This document shows positions 17,071 to 28,844 of a DNA stretch of 64,000 nucleotides, piece after piece; within the stretch, counting starts at the first letter, position 1, and the number at the start of each line of letters is the position of its first letter. The notes beneath the pieces are model-generated. The model was given only the letters and a program-made list of their open reading frames with translations. It did not search any database and was not told the origin of the DNA. Made by a program: the position numbers and the translations under genes. Source of the stretch: Amoebidium appalachense (taxonomy: Eukaryota; Ichthyosporea); the NCBI GenBank assembly GCA_963693365.1, contig CAVNZM010000018.1, forward strand, positions 372,001 through 436,000. The letters are read 5' to 3'.

Positions 17071-17804
17071 CAACCTGCAGGCGGCGCCAGCCTCGATAGT
17101 GGGCTTGCTACCGCCGCAAATCTGGCCGAGAAATTGTTAAGACGAAGACGTTTGGCAGCCCACAAGGTGGCAGCCTTCTGGAGAGAAGGGAGTCTGATAT
17201 AACGAACCCCGCCAAAAAACAGAACGCAATCACGGTCCGTCATGTTTGTTCGAATTGTGTGACTGAGTTCGAGTCTGTGTGTTGGGTCGTCGTTTATGGA
17301 AAGGGAATCCCCCTTTTCGGGTATTGGGCATGTTCTGAGAAGGTAGAGTAACTTGGCAAGGGTAGGGGTATCCTCGTTGTATTCAGGGCCCGCAGCAAAC
17401 GTGAACCCGGAGTCGATTGTCTTTCTGTGTATGTCGGCATATGCCCCCAAATCGTAAACTTCCCAGTCTTTCCCCCCCTGTCTCAGAATTTTCATTACGT
17501 TTCCTGGTATCTTTCCGGCTATGAACTTTTCCTCCCTAATTTTCCAGCCTGACTGCTCTCCTTTCTTGCCTTTTTTGAAAAACATAAGAATTTCGTGTTG
17601 CTCGTCCTTGTGTAGAATGGAGAGCCTGACAGGATAATCGGCAGTTTTGTTTCCCACCAAAACGATGCGTTCTATAGCGTGGACCCGCCCATGTGCAAAA
17701 ACGTTGTGTGCATCGAAAGAGGTGGAAAAATGAAAAGTTGCACGTTTAGCATATGGGTAGGCTTGTGTTGTGCCGAGCCATTCTTGAAAATCGGAACCGG
17801 CCAT
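14120..17804 (-). CDS. JmjN/JmjC-domain histone demethylase-like gene, spliced
   Basis: Exons read right to left: a first ORF from ATG 17804 to about 17090 (no domain recognised, donor uncertain); 15918-16255 with a JmjN-like segment (RIPTFRLTPDILERYT, later RLVLPEE); 15487-15645; about 15231-15384; 14701-14899; 14120-14305. The last two form the JmjC core: HPED supplies the first Fe(II) ligands (H-x-E), KHWYSI the cosubstrate region, and GAYHMGF the distal His, followed by AEAVNFATRDWL. Three junctions keep phase (15918 to 15645, 15231 to 14899, 14701 to 14305); the acceptor near 15384 does not fit cleanly. Such enzymes are Fe/2-oxoglutarate dioxygenases acting on histone lysines in the nucleus. 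Downstream exons may exist below 14120, and linking the first ORF to this gene is an inference. Confidence 0.75.
14334..14690 (+). repeat. CCCGAATGCCTTTGTGCCGTG minisatellite in a JmjC intron
   Basis: About ten units of a CCCGAATGCCTTTGTGCC plus TGTGTGCATGTGTG type fill the intron between exons 14120-14305 and 14701-14899. The same core recurs at 16296-17018 and near 13768. Confidence 0.85.
14933..15190 (+). repeat. About 93-bp tandem repeat, three copies, in a JmjC intron
   Basis: Units starting GAGGTCGGGAGGGTGAGTG and ending with GGGGTAGTCAATTCAAAATT repeat three times. The last copy runs into a T-run and G-run right beside the exon at 15231. Confidence 0.85.
15690..15890 (+). repeat. Degenerate tandem repeat in a JmjC intron
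   Basis: A unit with GTGAGGCCGGGGCGTGCAAAA and GTGTCTCTCGGCAGGCCAAGT repeats about three times with length changes. Confidence 0.7.
16296..17067 (+). repeat. CCCGAATGCCTTT minisatellite ending in a long G-run
   Basis: About twenty units of CCCGAATGCCTTT plus TGTGTGTGCATGTGTG (some with ACCGAATG) are followed by roughly 43 G residues. Several frames stay open for hundreds of codons on both strands, as expected from the unit lengths. The array sits between the JmjN exon and the 5' ORF. Confidence 0.9.
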
Positions 17805-17853
17805 GTTAATATAATGGTTTGTGCGTGAGCGAATTGTGGTTTGTGTGCAAGCG

Positions 17854-18054
17854 AGTAGTAGAAAATCTGTCGGGGTAAAAGGAAGTTTTGCTGTGGCTAA
17901 AAATGTGTAGCGCTAAGACGTGTAGTAGAAAATCTTTCGGGGTAAAAGGAAGTTTTGCTGTGGCTAAAAATGTGTAGCGCTAAGACGTGTAGTAGAAAAT
18001 CTTTCGGGGTAAAAGGAAGTTTTGCTGTGGCTAAAAATGTGTAGCGCTAAGACG
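17854..18054 (+). repeat. 67-bp tandem repeat, three copies
   Basis: Units starting TAGTAGAAAATCT and ending GCGCTAAGACGTG lie just upstream of the minus-strand ATG at 17804. They may fall within that gene's promoter or leader. Confidence 0.85.
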
Positions 18055-19105
18055 TGACAGACTGTTGCCGGAAGTGAGAGACTGTAGAACCGACGGGTTT
18101 GTTCAAGTGCACGCTTGGTCAAATAATTCGAGCATTGGTAATCGAAGTAGGGCAAAAATGTGTACCCACATATATGTATTTCAATCACTGTCTCGGCCAC
18201 CGATACCCGTTGCAGTTAGGCTACCACAATGCGAAGATTTGAGATTATTTTTATTGTATGTGTTTATTTTGTGTACTGTACTTATCCATAAATATATCTT
18301 AATACAGCGTCAATAGAAGGCACTGCGTTACAGGCACATCGATGTTTGCTTTGAAAAGCCTTGCCCCCCTCCAGACAGTTCTCAGAAGTTCACGTGATCC
18401 ACGAGATACCTCAATCGCTGTCCAACCAATCAAAAAGACACATGACCCCAATCGCTGTCCAGCCAATCAAAAGGATCCTGAATTCGCGGGTCTTCTGTGT
18501 ACATATTGTGTATAAACAAAATCATTAATACTTCATTGTAATGATCTTATCCAGAGAAGTATAATTTTGAATTTTAATAGATTTGATTGTGATAAAAGAG
18601 GGTTTTTATAATCGTTTTGACAGTGGGCGTTAAAAAAAACGGAATAATTCAAAAGCCATCTCACCGGAGGGGGGGCAAAAAGGGGTGATATTCGAATGAC
18701 CCGCGGCAACGGCATCCATGTTGATGTTTTTTGTTCGTTGTACACAAGACTTGAATGAAATAAATAAAATTATGTAGAAAAACACTTGAATTTTGCATTG
18801 ATTGTGATGAGTTTTTTAAGAATCCTTTTCACCGGGGCATTAAAATTGTGAAAATGCCCCAACCAATCCAAGGGCATGCGCATCTTCTAGAAAGCCCATG
18901 CCAGAGCTACCCAAAACAAGATGCAGTTGTACCTGTTCGCGCTGTTCCCTATGAATTTATTTTCCATGTTGAGCCAAAAACATTACAAGTAAAAAAAAAC
19001 CTAAAAAAAGCAGTCAAGCCAATTCACGTACTCATAATTTGGACAATCGTCCCGAATCGATACCCCATTTCGATCCGCGAGTAAGATGTCTGTTGGAGCT
19101 GGGGC
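18055..19105. other. About 1 kb with no gene seen
   Basis: Several short ORFs lack features. Two CCAATCAAAA boxes lie at about 18426 and 18464 inside a partly duplicated CAATCGCTGTCCA segment. The sequence is AT-rich and includes several A- and T-runs. Confidence 0.5.
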
Positions 19106-19115
19106 TATAAAAAGG
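19106..19115 (+). promoter_or_regulatory. TATA box upstream of the coiled-coil gene
   Basis: GGGGCTATAAAAAGG lies here, about 200 bases before ATG 19308. The leader between them has pyrimidine-rich CCTTTCTTTTGTTCTT repeats. Confidence 0.55.
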
Positions 19116-19307
19116 CAGTCTAACTGATTTGGGGGTCATTTGTCGATCAAATCCTTTCACGCTGTCTAAACCTTACTCGAGGCAAAAATTCCTTTCTTTT
19201 GTTCTTGACCCTTTTGTTCTTAACCTTAAGCGTTACCGATTGGGGTTTCTCATTTCGATCACTCTCACCTCGAAAATCCTTTCTTTTGTTTTTGAGCGTT
19301 ACTAGTC

Positions 19308-20017
19308 ATGTCAGAGCCCAAGTCTCCGCATAGTCAAGGGGGTGGGGAGGGGGGTGAGGGGGAAAAGACCTTCCGTGTTACCCCCGAGATGTGGGACGAG
19401 CTTCGTCGGGTCTATGTCACCCCCGAGATGTGGAACGAGCTTTGCAATCGGGTCAATGTTGTCGAGGAGCAGCTCAAGTCGTTGTCCGTCGACGTCGAGA
19501 AGGTTTCGGGGAAAGTTGTTCGCCAGAACGAAGCTCTGCAACGCCAGAACGAGGCTCTACAAGAGTCTGCAGCATCGAGTGCGAATGAAGCACAAGAATT
19601 GCTCCATCGTATGTCCCGTGGGTACGGTAATGTAGCGGGGCTTGTGCAGCAGCTGAAGGAGACTCGGGATGCTCTTCAGGCAAGGGAGGTCGAGTTGGCG
19701 AGCGTGAGGGCCACGGCTGAAGAGTACAGGCTTCAGCGTGACAGGCTGTCTGCATGTATGGACGAAAACCCGATGAGTTCTGTGTACAACCCCTCCGACC
19801 AGACCCACCGCAAGCCCCCTCCCCCCCGGCCAGCTCAACAAAGCCCCCTGCCCCTCCCGGCCGGCTCAACAAAGCCCCCTGCCCCTCCCGGCCGTGTCGT
19901 TCCGGGACCCCCCCCCCCGCGCTTTTGGGTACCCCTCGCACCACCACCCCGAAGGGTGGTAAGAGAGGCAGTGACGATGTCGAGCATGACCCCAAGAGAC
20001 ACGCGCCCAGCAAGTAG
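19308..20017 (+). CDS. Coiled-coil and Pro-rich protein; frame shifts at a C-run
   Basis: The N-terminus has a Gly-rich stretch and a duplicated VTPEMW(D/N)EL motif (residues about 24-45). A coiled coil of about 110 residues follows (VVEEQLKSLSVDVEKV, later RATAEEYRLQRDRL), then a tandem Pro-rich region (STKPPAPPGR-like). In the starting frame the end degenerates into a repeat-coded tail. One frame away, after the C11 run at 19908-19918, lies a better C-terminus with a basic, nuclear-localisation-like end (PKGGKRGSDD, DPKRHAPSK) and a stop at 20015-20017. One more C in that run would join them. I therefore end the gene at 20017. No family was recognised; a TATA box and compact form recall the virus-like genes, but the gene lies outside that block. 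Confidence 0.55.
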
Positions 20018-20340
20018 TGTGTGGTGGGTGGGGGGTGTTTGGGGTATAGTTTTTGCAAGCAAACTGGGTGTATTGTTGGGGGGGGGGGGGGGGGGGGGGT
20101 TACAAACAACCGAGTGTATTTTTTGGGAGAGGGGAGCCACAACGGATGTATTTCGATACTATGTAAAACTTATGCAGTGGAAATACAGATAAATATATTA
20201 CATTAAGAAGACACGTGTGCCACCACGGATGTATTTATTTTGTAAAGCTCAGTGGAAATACAAATAAATATATAAGCACGTGTTGCCCCCCGGCCTCACA
20301 CGGATGCATTTACTTGGCCCCCGGATTCACCAGCCTCACA
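20018..20340. other. Repeat-rich stretch with no gene seen
   Basis: A G-run lies at 20078-20099. Three CACGGATGTATTT-type sequences with AAATATATTA or AAATATATAA after them look like decayed copies of the neighbouring repeat. Confidence 0.5.
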
Positions 20341-20344
20341 CTAA

Positions 20345-20700
20345 GCATTATTTGCATGCACGGATGCATTTATTTGCCCCCCTCCCCCCTCCCCCCTCCC
20401 GGTCTCTAGCATTATTTGCATGCACGGATGCATTTATTTGCCCCCTCCCCCCTCCCCCCCCTCCCGGTCTCTAGCATTATTTGCATGCACGGATGCATTT
20501 ATTTGCCCCCCTCCCCCCTCCCCCCTCCCGGTCTCTAGCATTATTTGCATGCACGGATGCATTTATTTGCCCCTCCCCCCTCCCCCTCCCGGTCTCTAGC
20601 ATTATTTGCATGCACGGATGCATTTATTTACCCCCTCCCCCCTACCCCTCCCGGTCTCTAGCATTATTTGCACACACGGATGCATTTTTTGTTTCACTTT
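20345..20700 (+). repeat. About 64-bp tandem repeat, six copies
   Basis: Units carry GCATGCACGGATGCATTTAT, a C-rich stretch and CGGTCTCTAGCATTATTT. Copies differ mainly in C-run length. Confidence 0.8.
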
Positions 20701-20704
20701 TTGC

Positions 20705-20843
20705 ATCCCCCGGCCTCACACTTAGCATATATATTTGGCCTCCCGGCCTCACACTTAGCATATATATTTGGCCCCCCGGCCTCACACTTAGCCTATATAT
20801 TTGCCCCCTCCCGGCCTCACACTTAGCATATATATGTGGCCTG

Positions 20844-20894
<51 letters not shown>

Positions 20895-21077
20895 TTTGCA
20901 TCCCCCGGCCTCACACTTAGCCTATATATTTGCCCCCTCCCGGCCTCACACTTAGCATATATATTTGGCCTCCCGGCCTCACACTTAGCATATATATTTG
21001 GCCCCCCGGCCTCACACTTAGCATTTATATTTGCCCCCTCCCGGCCTCACACTTAGCATTCACATCTGCCCTGCCTG

Positions 21078-21121
<44 letters not shown>

Positions 21122-21130
21122 GAGAGACTT
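20705..21130 (+). repeat. CCCGGCCTCACACTTAGCATAT repeats with two (GA)n runs
   Basis: About ten units of a CCGGCCTCACACTTAGC plus ATATATTTG type are interrupted by GA runs at about 20845-20890 and 21080-21127, each flanked by a GCCTGCCGAGAG junction. This suggests duplication of the whole block. Confidence 0.8.
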
Positions 21131-21205
21131 TTTGCCCCCCCCCCCCTCCCCCCGTGCCCCCCGTGCCCCCCGTGCCCCCCGGAACCACGCCCGGGCAGTG
21201 TCTTT

Positions 21206-21240
<35 letters not shown>

Positions 21241-21965
21241 TGCCAGCAAGCCCCCCCCCCCCCCCGTGCCCCCCGGAACCAACTGTGAGGCCCCCGCCAG
21301 TCTCCTCCGCCTCCTCCGCCCCCCCGGCCCCCCAGCCTCCCCTGCTCCCCAGCCCCCCTGCTGCCGGAACCACGCCCCCAGTGGTGGCATTTAGTTAGGT
21401 GTATATACGAATACACGTGCCTCCCCCTCCCCCCAGCCCCCCCTGCTGCCGGAACCACGCCCCCAGCGGTGCCATGCTTCCCCCACTCTCCCCAGCCCCC
21501 CCTGCACGTGTGCCCTCCCAGCCCCCCTCCTCCCGGAACCACGCCCCCAGCGGTGCCATGCCGCCCCCACTCTCCCCAGCCCCCCTGCACGTGTGCCCTC
21601 CCCCTCCTCCCGGAACCAGGCCCCCAGTGGTGGCAGCATATGCCTTTATTAGTCAAACAGAGCCACCAGAAACTTGCACCACTCTGGTGCCTCATGCACA
21701 TCTACCTGCTGCACAGGCAACATGCTCTATGCATACATAATACTTTCTCACTGTGGGTGGCTCGCCAGTCTCGCCCTCCTTGCCCTCCTCGCCAGCATGT
21801 GTGCCTCACATATCCGCCCTCTTGCTGGCCTGCCGGAACCACGCCCCCAGTGGTGCCATTCCCCAGCGGTGCCATGCCTCCCCCACTCTCCCCAGCCCCC
21901 CTGCACGTGTGCCCCCCCCCCCCCCCTGCTGCCGGAACCACGCCCCCCAGTGGTGGCAGCCAGTG
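21130..21965 (+). repeat. C-rich repeats containing GGAACCACGCCCCCAG
   Basis: GGAACCACGCCCCCAG recurs with small changes at about 21367, 21450, 21535, 21837 and 21934, followed by GTGG or CGGTGCCATG. A CA run lies at 21210-21236. No gene is supported. Confidence 0.75.
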
Positions 21966-22211
21966 CCTTACATACTAATCTATTCTATGGCCACATGGCC
22001 AGATGGCCAGATTGTTTTGACTTCAGGTGGATCCCCCCCCTGCTCACAGACTGAATTTGATCTGGCCATCTGGCCATGTGGGTATAAACCGTTTTCTGTT
22101 CTAATATTGGAGAACTGTCGATAGTGATAGAAAATGTCATTGGAAGAACAATCGGGAAGGTCATCACATGATAGATATTTGGAAGTGATCTACTGGAAAG
22201 AGCGAAGCAAT

Positions 22212-22665
22212 ATTGGACTGCTCCCCCTAGTTGAACAGTTTGGGGGGAAAGCCGAAGGCTCTAAATTCGGATATTCGGGATTTGGTTGTAAGGTTTTACG
22301 GGTCGGGCCGAAGGCCTTAACGGGCCGCAGGCCCGCCTATTGGGCCGCCAGGCCCGGGGCCCCGGGGACCGGGGGCCTCCCCCCACCCACGCGGGCCACC
22401 CCCGGCCCGGCCCGGCCCGCGGGGGCACGGGGAGTAGAGCTCTACTCCCCGTGCCCCCGCGGGCCGGGCCGGGCCGGGGGTGGCCCGCGTGGGTGGGGAG
22501 GCCCCCGGTCCCCGGGGCCCCGGGCCTGGCGGCCCAATAGGCGGGCCTGCGGCCCGTTAAGGCCTTCGGCCCGACCCGTAAAACCTTACAACCAAATCCC
22601 GAATATCCGAATTTAGAGCCTTCGGCTTTCCCCCCAAATTGTTCAACTAGGGGGAGCAGTCCAAT
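22212..22665. repeat. 454-bp near-perfect palindrome (foldback element)
   Basis: Two arms of about 227 bp are inverted copies meeting at GAGTAGAGCTCTACTC, with the centre between 22439 and 22440. I saw one internal mismatch and one two-base difference in a C-run. The ends read ATTGGACTGCTCCCC and GGGGAGCAGTCCAAT. The inner 200 bases are extremely GC-rich, while the flanks are AT-rich. Because the arms are identical, both strands give the same long ORF, which is not evidence of a gene. No convincing target duplication is visible. Confidence 0.9.
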
Positions 22666-22669
22666 TAAG

Positions 22670-23946
<1,277 letters not shown>

Positions 23947-24051
23947 TGGTCTATCTATCTATCTATCTCTCTTCTCCTCCCTTTCGAGTCTCTATATCGT
24001 CGTCTCCTTTCTGTCTTCTCTCGTTCTCTCTCTCTGTGGGGTTGGGGCCCT

Positions 24052-24085
<34 letters not shown>

Positions 24086-25803
24086 CTAGTAATAGGGATA
24101 GAGAGCCTTGCGGACAAGCAGCTGGCTGCTGCACATTCAAACATAACATGTTTAGGGGAGTGGAACTGTTCAAGTTGGGCTGGTTGAAGGGGAAGGGAGA
24201 GAGCGGGGGGAGGGGGGAGGAGGAGGGGGGGGGGGGGGGGTTTGCTGGGGGTCCCGAGATCTCAAGAGGAGATGCACAGTGTTGAAGTCTATGTATTGCA
24301 TGTTACCGCTTACGGGTTTCATCGGAGCACAGGCGTGTTTGTGTGCGTACAGTGCAAGGCGGGAAAGCTGACGGTGCCGGTGTAAGGAAAAGGGAGAGGC
24401 TGGTAATAGAAAAGACTCCAAGAAATCACAGTGCTGGAAAAGTACATCCTCTTAGGGGACGTAAGGATTCCGCAGGGATGAAGGGGGGGGGGGGGGGGGT
24501 ACAGGAAAGCAGGCTGTGCAGCCCCAGCCTCCTTGGCCACTATTGTGGTCTCCTGCGTTTTCAGCAAAGGCGTTTCTGTCCTCCTTTCTATTTTCCGTTC
24601 AACATAAAGCCTACGACTTGTGTCAAGAAACGAACCAAGCTCGTTTTGCTTTAGCCCCTCCACCCAAGTTGCCAAAACCGTGAGGGGAAAAAAAATAAAT
24701 AAAAAAAAGTTTAGCAAGGTTATCCAAGCATTCAGCCTGTGTAGTTTTAAGTTAGCCAAACCTGGCACTGCAGTGTGGTGACGAAAGTTTGACCCGTGAG
24801 AAGGTAGCTGTGCCTTTGTCGTGCTCGAGATCTCTGGGCAAACACAAACTACCCCCCCCCCCCCTCTCCCCACCCGGCTTGTTTTGTTACATCCTTAGGC
24901 TTCACATACAGAAAATGCAGGAGCAAAGCACGTAACTTAGACCGTTAACAAAAAGATGGGGAACGGTAGGGGTAATGATCATGATATCCTCCCGGTACTA
25001 TATCGTATGTAGGGCCGCCGCGCGCTGTGAATGATCCGCCGCCAAAACTCCTTCGATCGTCCGCCACGGTGACGTCACCATTCGCAGATGTCAATAGCAA
25101 AGCTGTGATATCGAAAGCCGCTATCGACTAATGATATGATCATGAGAGTCATGTGCACTTCAAGAGTGCACGTGTGACGTTCGCTAATATTTAAGGTTGG
25201 GTCCGCTGATTTTTCAACCAGAGTACTGGCTTAGTGTCTACAAAAAAAATAGACACTCTGAGAGGCAAATTCATGTAAGAATTGCACCTTAGCATTCGAA
25301 CTATACTGAGAGGCAAATTCATGTAATTGCACCGTACCATTTGACAGACTGCCAAACACATATTTCACCAAACTTTGTTGTCCATAACTTTTGAGGTATG
25401 TAAAAGACCCTATAATGGGCATATGTGAGGAAGGATTATTATTAGATTACTGTATATGGGTAAAGAAAAGCACACTCCCCGTGATAAGAAACTATTGTAC
25501 GCCACAATCCAAGACATGACAACATTAATTGCACACCCTGTGTTTGGCAAATTTGGCTGTATACATGTACTCACCCCAAACGGATAAATTTTATGCCCGG
25601 CTACACGCATCCCCGCCTCACTCGCCCCTCTACCTCTTCCCTTCCACATCGTCTCTGCCCAATATCCAGCGATATGCGGAGTGGCTGGCGACTCCACCGG
25701 AGGTACGGCTGGACCATAGTGTGACTATGAATAGTTTTAAGTCTATGGCTGATAGATACCTTTTTACTTTACGTGTCGAGCTCGAGTCCCTCCCAGTGTT
25801 ACT
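23947..25803. other. No supported gene; a perfect CRE-like palindrome at 25068-25079
   Basis: G-runs lie at about 24052-24082 and 24227-24240. GGTGACGTCACC at 25068-25079 is a perfect 12-bp palindrome with a CRE core. A short direct repeat with GAGAGGCAAATTCATGTAA lies at about 25260 and 25307. An ORF at 25529-25849 looks protein-like in part and may be a decayed retroelement end. Confidence 0.5.
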
Positions 25804-26086
25804 TGTTGGAGTGCAGACTTACGCTCACTCCACTATATGTGTATGTTAGCTTTACAATTGGTTCCGTGTACATAGACACATGCTGACACTCGATCACCAC
25901 ATGCACATCTGCATCGTTGAGGAATGTTGCCAATTGTGTTTTGACTGCAAACGATTGGTTCACTGGTCCCAGAGATATCTAAATGAAAGTAACCAATCCG
26001 ATTAGCGCCTGGCATCCGGATTACATTCCAGACTGCTGCCCCACGGGTATATAAACCACGGCTCTGCCAGGTGCAGAAATGGAGTT
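25804..26086 (+). repeat. 283-bp promoter-like repeat, copy 1
   Basis: This matches 28562-28844 at a constant offset of 2758 with very few differences. It ends in GGGTATATAA, a short leader and ATGGAGTT. CCAAT-type motifs (ATTGGTT twice and CCAATCC) lie inside. It probably represents the 5' end and promoter of a retroelement family. Confidence 0.85.
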
Positions 26087-26278
26087 GGGGTTTACGCTGT
26101 TTACTCGAGGCAAAGAGAACCAGTCTCAGGTATGGGGGGGGTTTTGCTCGGAATATCCCCTCAGCGGTATATCATGATCACGTACATAGATGTCGGGTGG
26201 TGACTATATATCAGGGTTTACTTTCTCTACGAGACACCATAAAGACTACAAGGAGAAATCAATTAGTTGGGGTTCCCC

Positions 26279-26279
<1 letters not shown>

Positions 26280-26343
<64 letters not shown>

Positions 26344-26375
26344 GGGCTCCCCTCGGGACACTCGGTATCAGCTGG

Positions 26376-26434
<59 letters not shown>

Positions 26435-26455
26435 TGTGTGTGTGTGCGCGTGCGC
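26280..26455 (+). repeat. T59 homopolymer and (TG)n run
   Basis: About 59 consecutive T residues, a short unique stretch and a TG run lie directly past the stop codon end of the minus-strand reverse transcriptase frame. On the minus strand this is an A-tract downstream of the element, as expected for non-LTR elements. Confidence 0.85.
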
Positions 26456-28077
26456 TATAATTTTGTAGTGATGTGTTTCTCAAGCCAATCAATACACCTA
26501 ATAAACAGGTCGTAGTTACGCGTGTTTAGTATAAAATCAAGGATGTTGTAATTTACAGGTAGGCTATCTTTCTGGGTGTCTGTTGTGAATGTGACGTGTG
26601 TGTGTTGCGGTATTATGTGGTCTATCAAACTACATTTGGCGATACATGACCGGTTAAACTGGTGTGTGTGTGTGTTGTTTGGGCATGCAAATGATGCCAC
26701 CTTATACTTATTAGATCTCCACTGTATAGCACGTGTACAGTAAAAGCGTGGTAATTGATCAATAATACCATCAGCTAGAGAAAGACCAGTTCTACAGGAA
26801 GGTAATATGTATTTAGGTGTTATACACTTGCGAGTGCCATATTTGGCAATATGGTTGAGGCGGTCAGTATATATAAAACGAGACATAAGGCTTAGTTTTT
26901 CAAGGTGTATGCTTTCATCGGGTCTAGTGTCGTGTGGTATCTTTTTCCATTTGTTATATTGCGTGATTATCTTGTGATTGTGTACATGTTTAATAAGTAA
27001 GTGGCAGTCCAAAGTCACACACACACTATTGCGGGGTTTATTTGTATTTGTGCCCAGGGGAGAAGGGGAGAGAGAGGGGAGGAAAGAGGGGAGAGGTGAG
27101 GAGGGGACAGGTCGGATAGAGAAGAGAGGGTGAGAGGGCAAATACTTCTTTAAGCGGCTTATGTGCTTATTGAATTTCAGCGCGAGATAGGATACTCTAG
27201 CAGCTATTGGGACCAGACCATATATCGAGAGCGTTACAGGCCCAGGTTTACAACAGTTGTTAGATAGAAAGGAGGCAACTTCTGCTTCAAGGAAATTTGC
27301 CAAGGGTTTAAGCGCTCTAGTTCTCTCTTTCTTGATCCAAGCGGCGAGAAGGGGTAAACCATATTCACATGCCGGGAAGACAAAAGTGCGAATAAATGTA
27401 AGTCTAATAGAAGGATGGAGGGGTGTGTCTTTAAAAATATTAGCCGAGAAGAAAGCTAACCGCTTACGAGCCAACTCTACCCTCTTTTCGACCATATGGG
27501 GAAACATAACACCAACAGAATCAACCGGAACACCAAGATATTTGTATTCTGGAACTATAGGTACAGGTTTAGATGATAATGTAAATGTGTGTAAATTGTT
27601 AGCTATATCAGGTACAAGAACACCACATTTGTCTATGTTAAGGATCATAAGGTTTGCCTTGCACCACTCTGACACTACATCGAACAATCTTTGCAGGCGT
27701 CTAGGGGTACGGGCAAGGAGGGACAGATCATCAGCATAGAGAAGTGCAGGCGGAAAGTTATTAATAGGGTCATCGTTTTCGGCGTAAATCTTGACAGCCA
27801 AATCATCTATAAATAGGTTAAACAAAAAGGGGCTAAGCAATGAACCCTGCAAGAGACCTCTAGTACGAGCAAAACCATATGAAAGATGCCCATTAACCAC
27901 AGCTCTACCATAGGTTTGAGACAAGAGTGCTTCTAACAGAACACCAATGCAGTGTGGTACACCCCGTGCAGCAAGCTTTTCCCATAGGAGACCAGGGGAG
28001 ACAGAATCGTAAGCAGTTTTCCAATCAATAAAGCCAACATATTGTGCACCAACTTGCATAGAATCGTGCAGTGCCAT
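26455..28077 (-). mobile_element. Non-LTR retrotransposon reverse transcriptase, 5'-truncated, 540 aa
   Basis: The frame encodes the palm and thumb of a LINE-type reverse transcriptase: FIDWKTAYDSV (motif A), GLLQGSLLSPFLFNLFIDDL (motif B), ALLYADDLSLLA (motif C with the catalytic YADD), then a KCGVL and YKYLGVPVD region. The N-terminal finger motifs and any endonuclease are missing; sequence above ATG 28077 is unrelated repeat, so the element is 5'-truncated. The C-terminal 300 residues include a low-complexity Ser/Pro part and a long tail without a recognised zinc knuckle. The palm is intact, but the element is unlikely to be autonomous. On the minus strand it runs toward the T59/A59 tract. 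Confidence 0.85.
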
Positions 28078-28094
28078 TATTTGAACATAAATGG

Positions 28095-28259
28095 AGTTAA
28101 GTCATGGAGTTCAGTCATGGAGTTCAGTCATGGAGTTCAGTCATGGAGTTCAGTCATGGAGTTCAGTCATGGAGTTAACACACTGAAAGCAGTAAAAAAC
28201 GGGTCAGCGCCCAAGCGCGCCACGACGACCCTAGTCACAGCGGACTCTACTTCCAACAG
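28095..28259 (+). repeat. TCATGGAGTTCAG repeats and retroelement 5' coding fragment, copy 1
   Basis: Six or so 13-bp units lead into TGGAGTTAACACACTGAAAG and about 85 further bases that recur at 28875-28964. The frame starting in these units (MEFSHG, then NTLKAVKNGSAPK) is shared by both copies. Confidence 0.75.
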
Positions 28260-28561
28260 GGTTATGGGCCCAGACACGACACCGCGGCCTCTAACTTCAC
28301 GTCCCCTACGACGCCTTGAACGGAGGAGCCCAGAAACCGACTTCTAGGCTGTACCCTACACCCGCGAGCGTATTTCCGTGAAGTAGAGACTTTCGCTTCC
28401 ACAAACTCCATCCGCAGCAGCCTGCGACATCAACGTCAAGTATTCCACTTCATTGGCGGGGCACGCACCACAGTGGAATGCACACCCCGGTCTACCCTGC
28501 AAGCAGCCACACTCACTCTCTCTTCTCTAGTGGTGTGTACACTTCTCCAATTGGGTAGGGG

Positions 28562-28844
28562 TGTTGGAGTGCAGACTTACGCTCACTCCACTATATGTGT
28601 ATGTTAGCTTTACAATTGGTTCCGTGTACATAGACACATGCTGACACTCGATCACCACATGCACATCTGCATCGTTGAGGAATGTTGCCAATTGTGTTTT
28701 GACTGCAAACGATTGGTTCACTGGTCCCAGAGATATCTAAATGAAAGTAACCAATCCGATTAGCGCCTGGCATCCGGATTACATTCCAGACTGCTGCCCC
28801 ACGGGTATATAAGCCACGTCTCTGCCAGGTGCAGACATGGAGTT
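28562..28844 (+). repeat. 283-bp promoter-like repeat, copy 2
   Basis: This is the second copy of 25804-26086, here directly followed by ATGGAGTTAAG units and the retroelement 5' coding fragment. Confidence 0.85.

Noticed and set aside
16169-17202. Several ORFs of 250-310 codons on both strands
   Set aside because: They arise from the CCCGAATGCC minisatellite, which lacks stops in several frames; composition is Cys/Val or His/Thr only.
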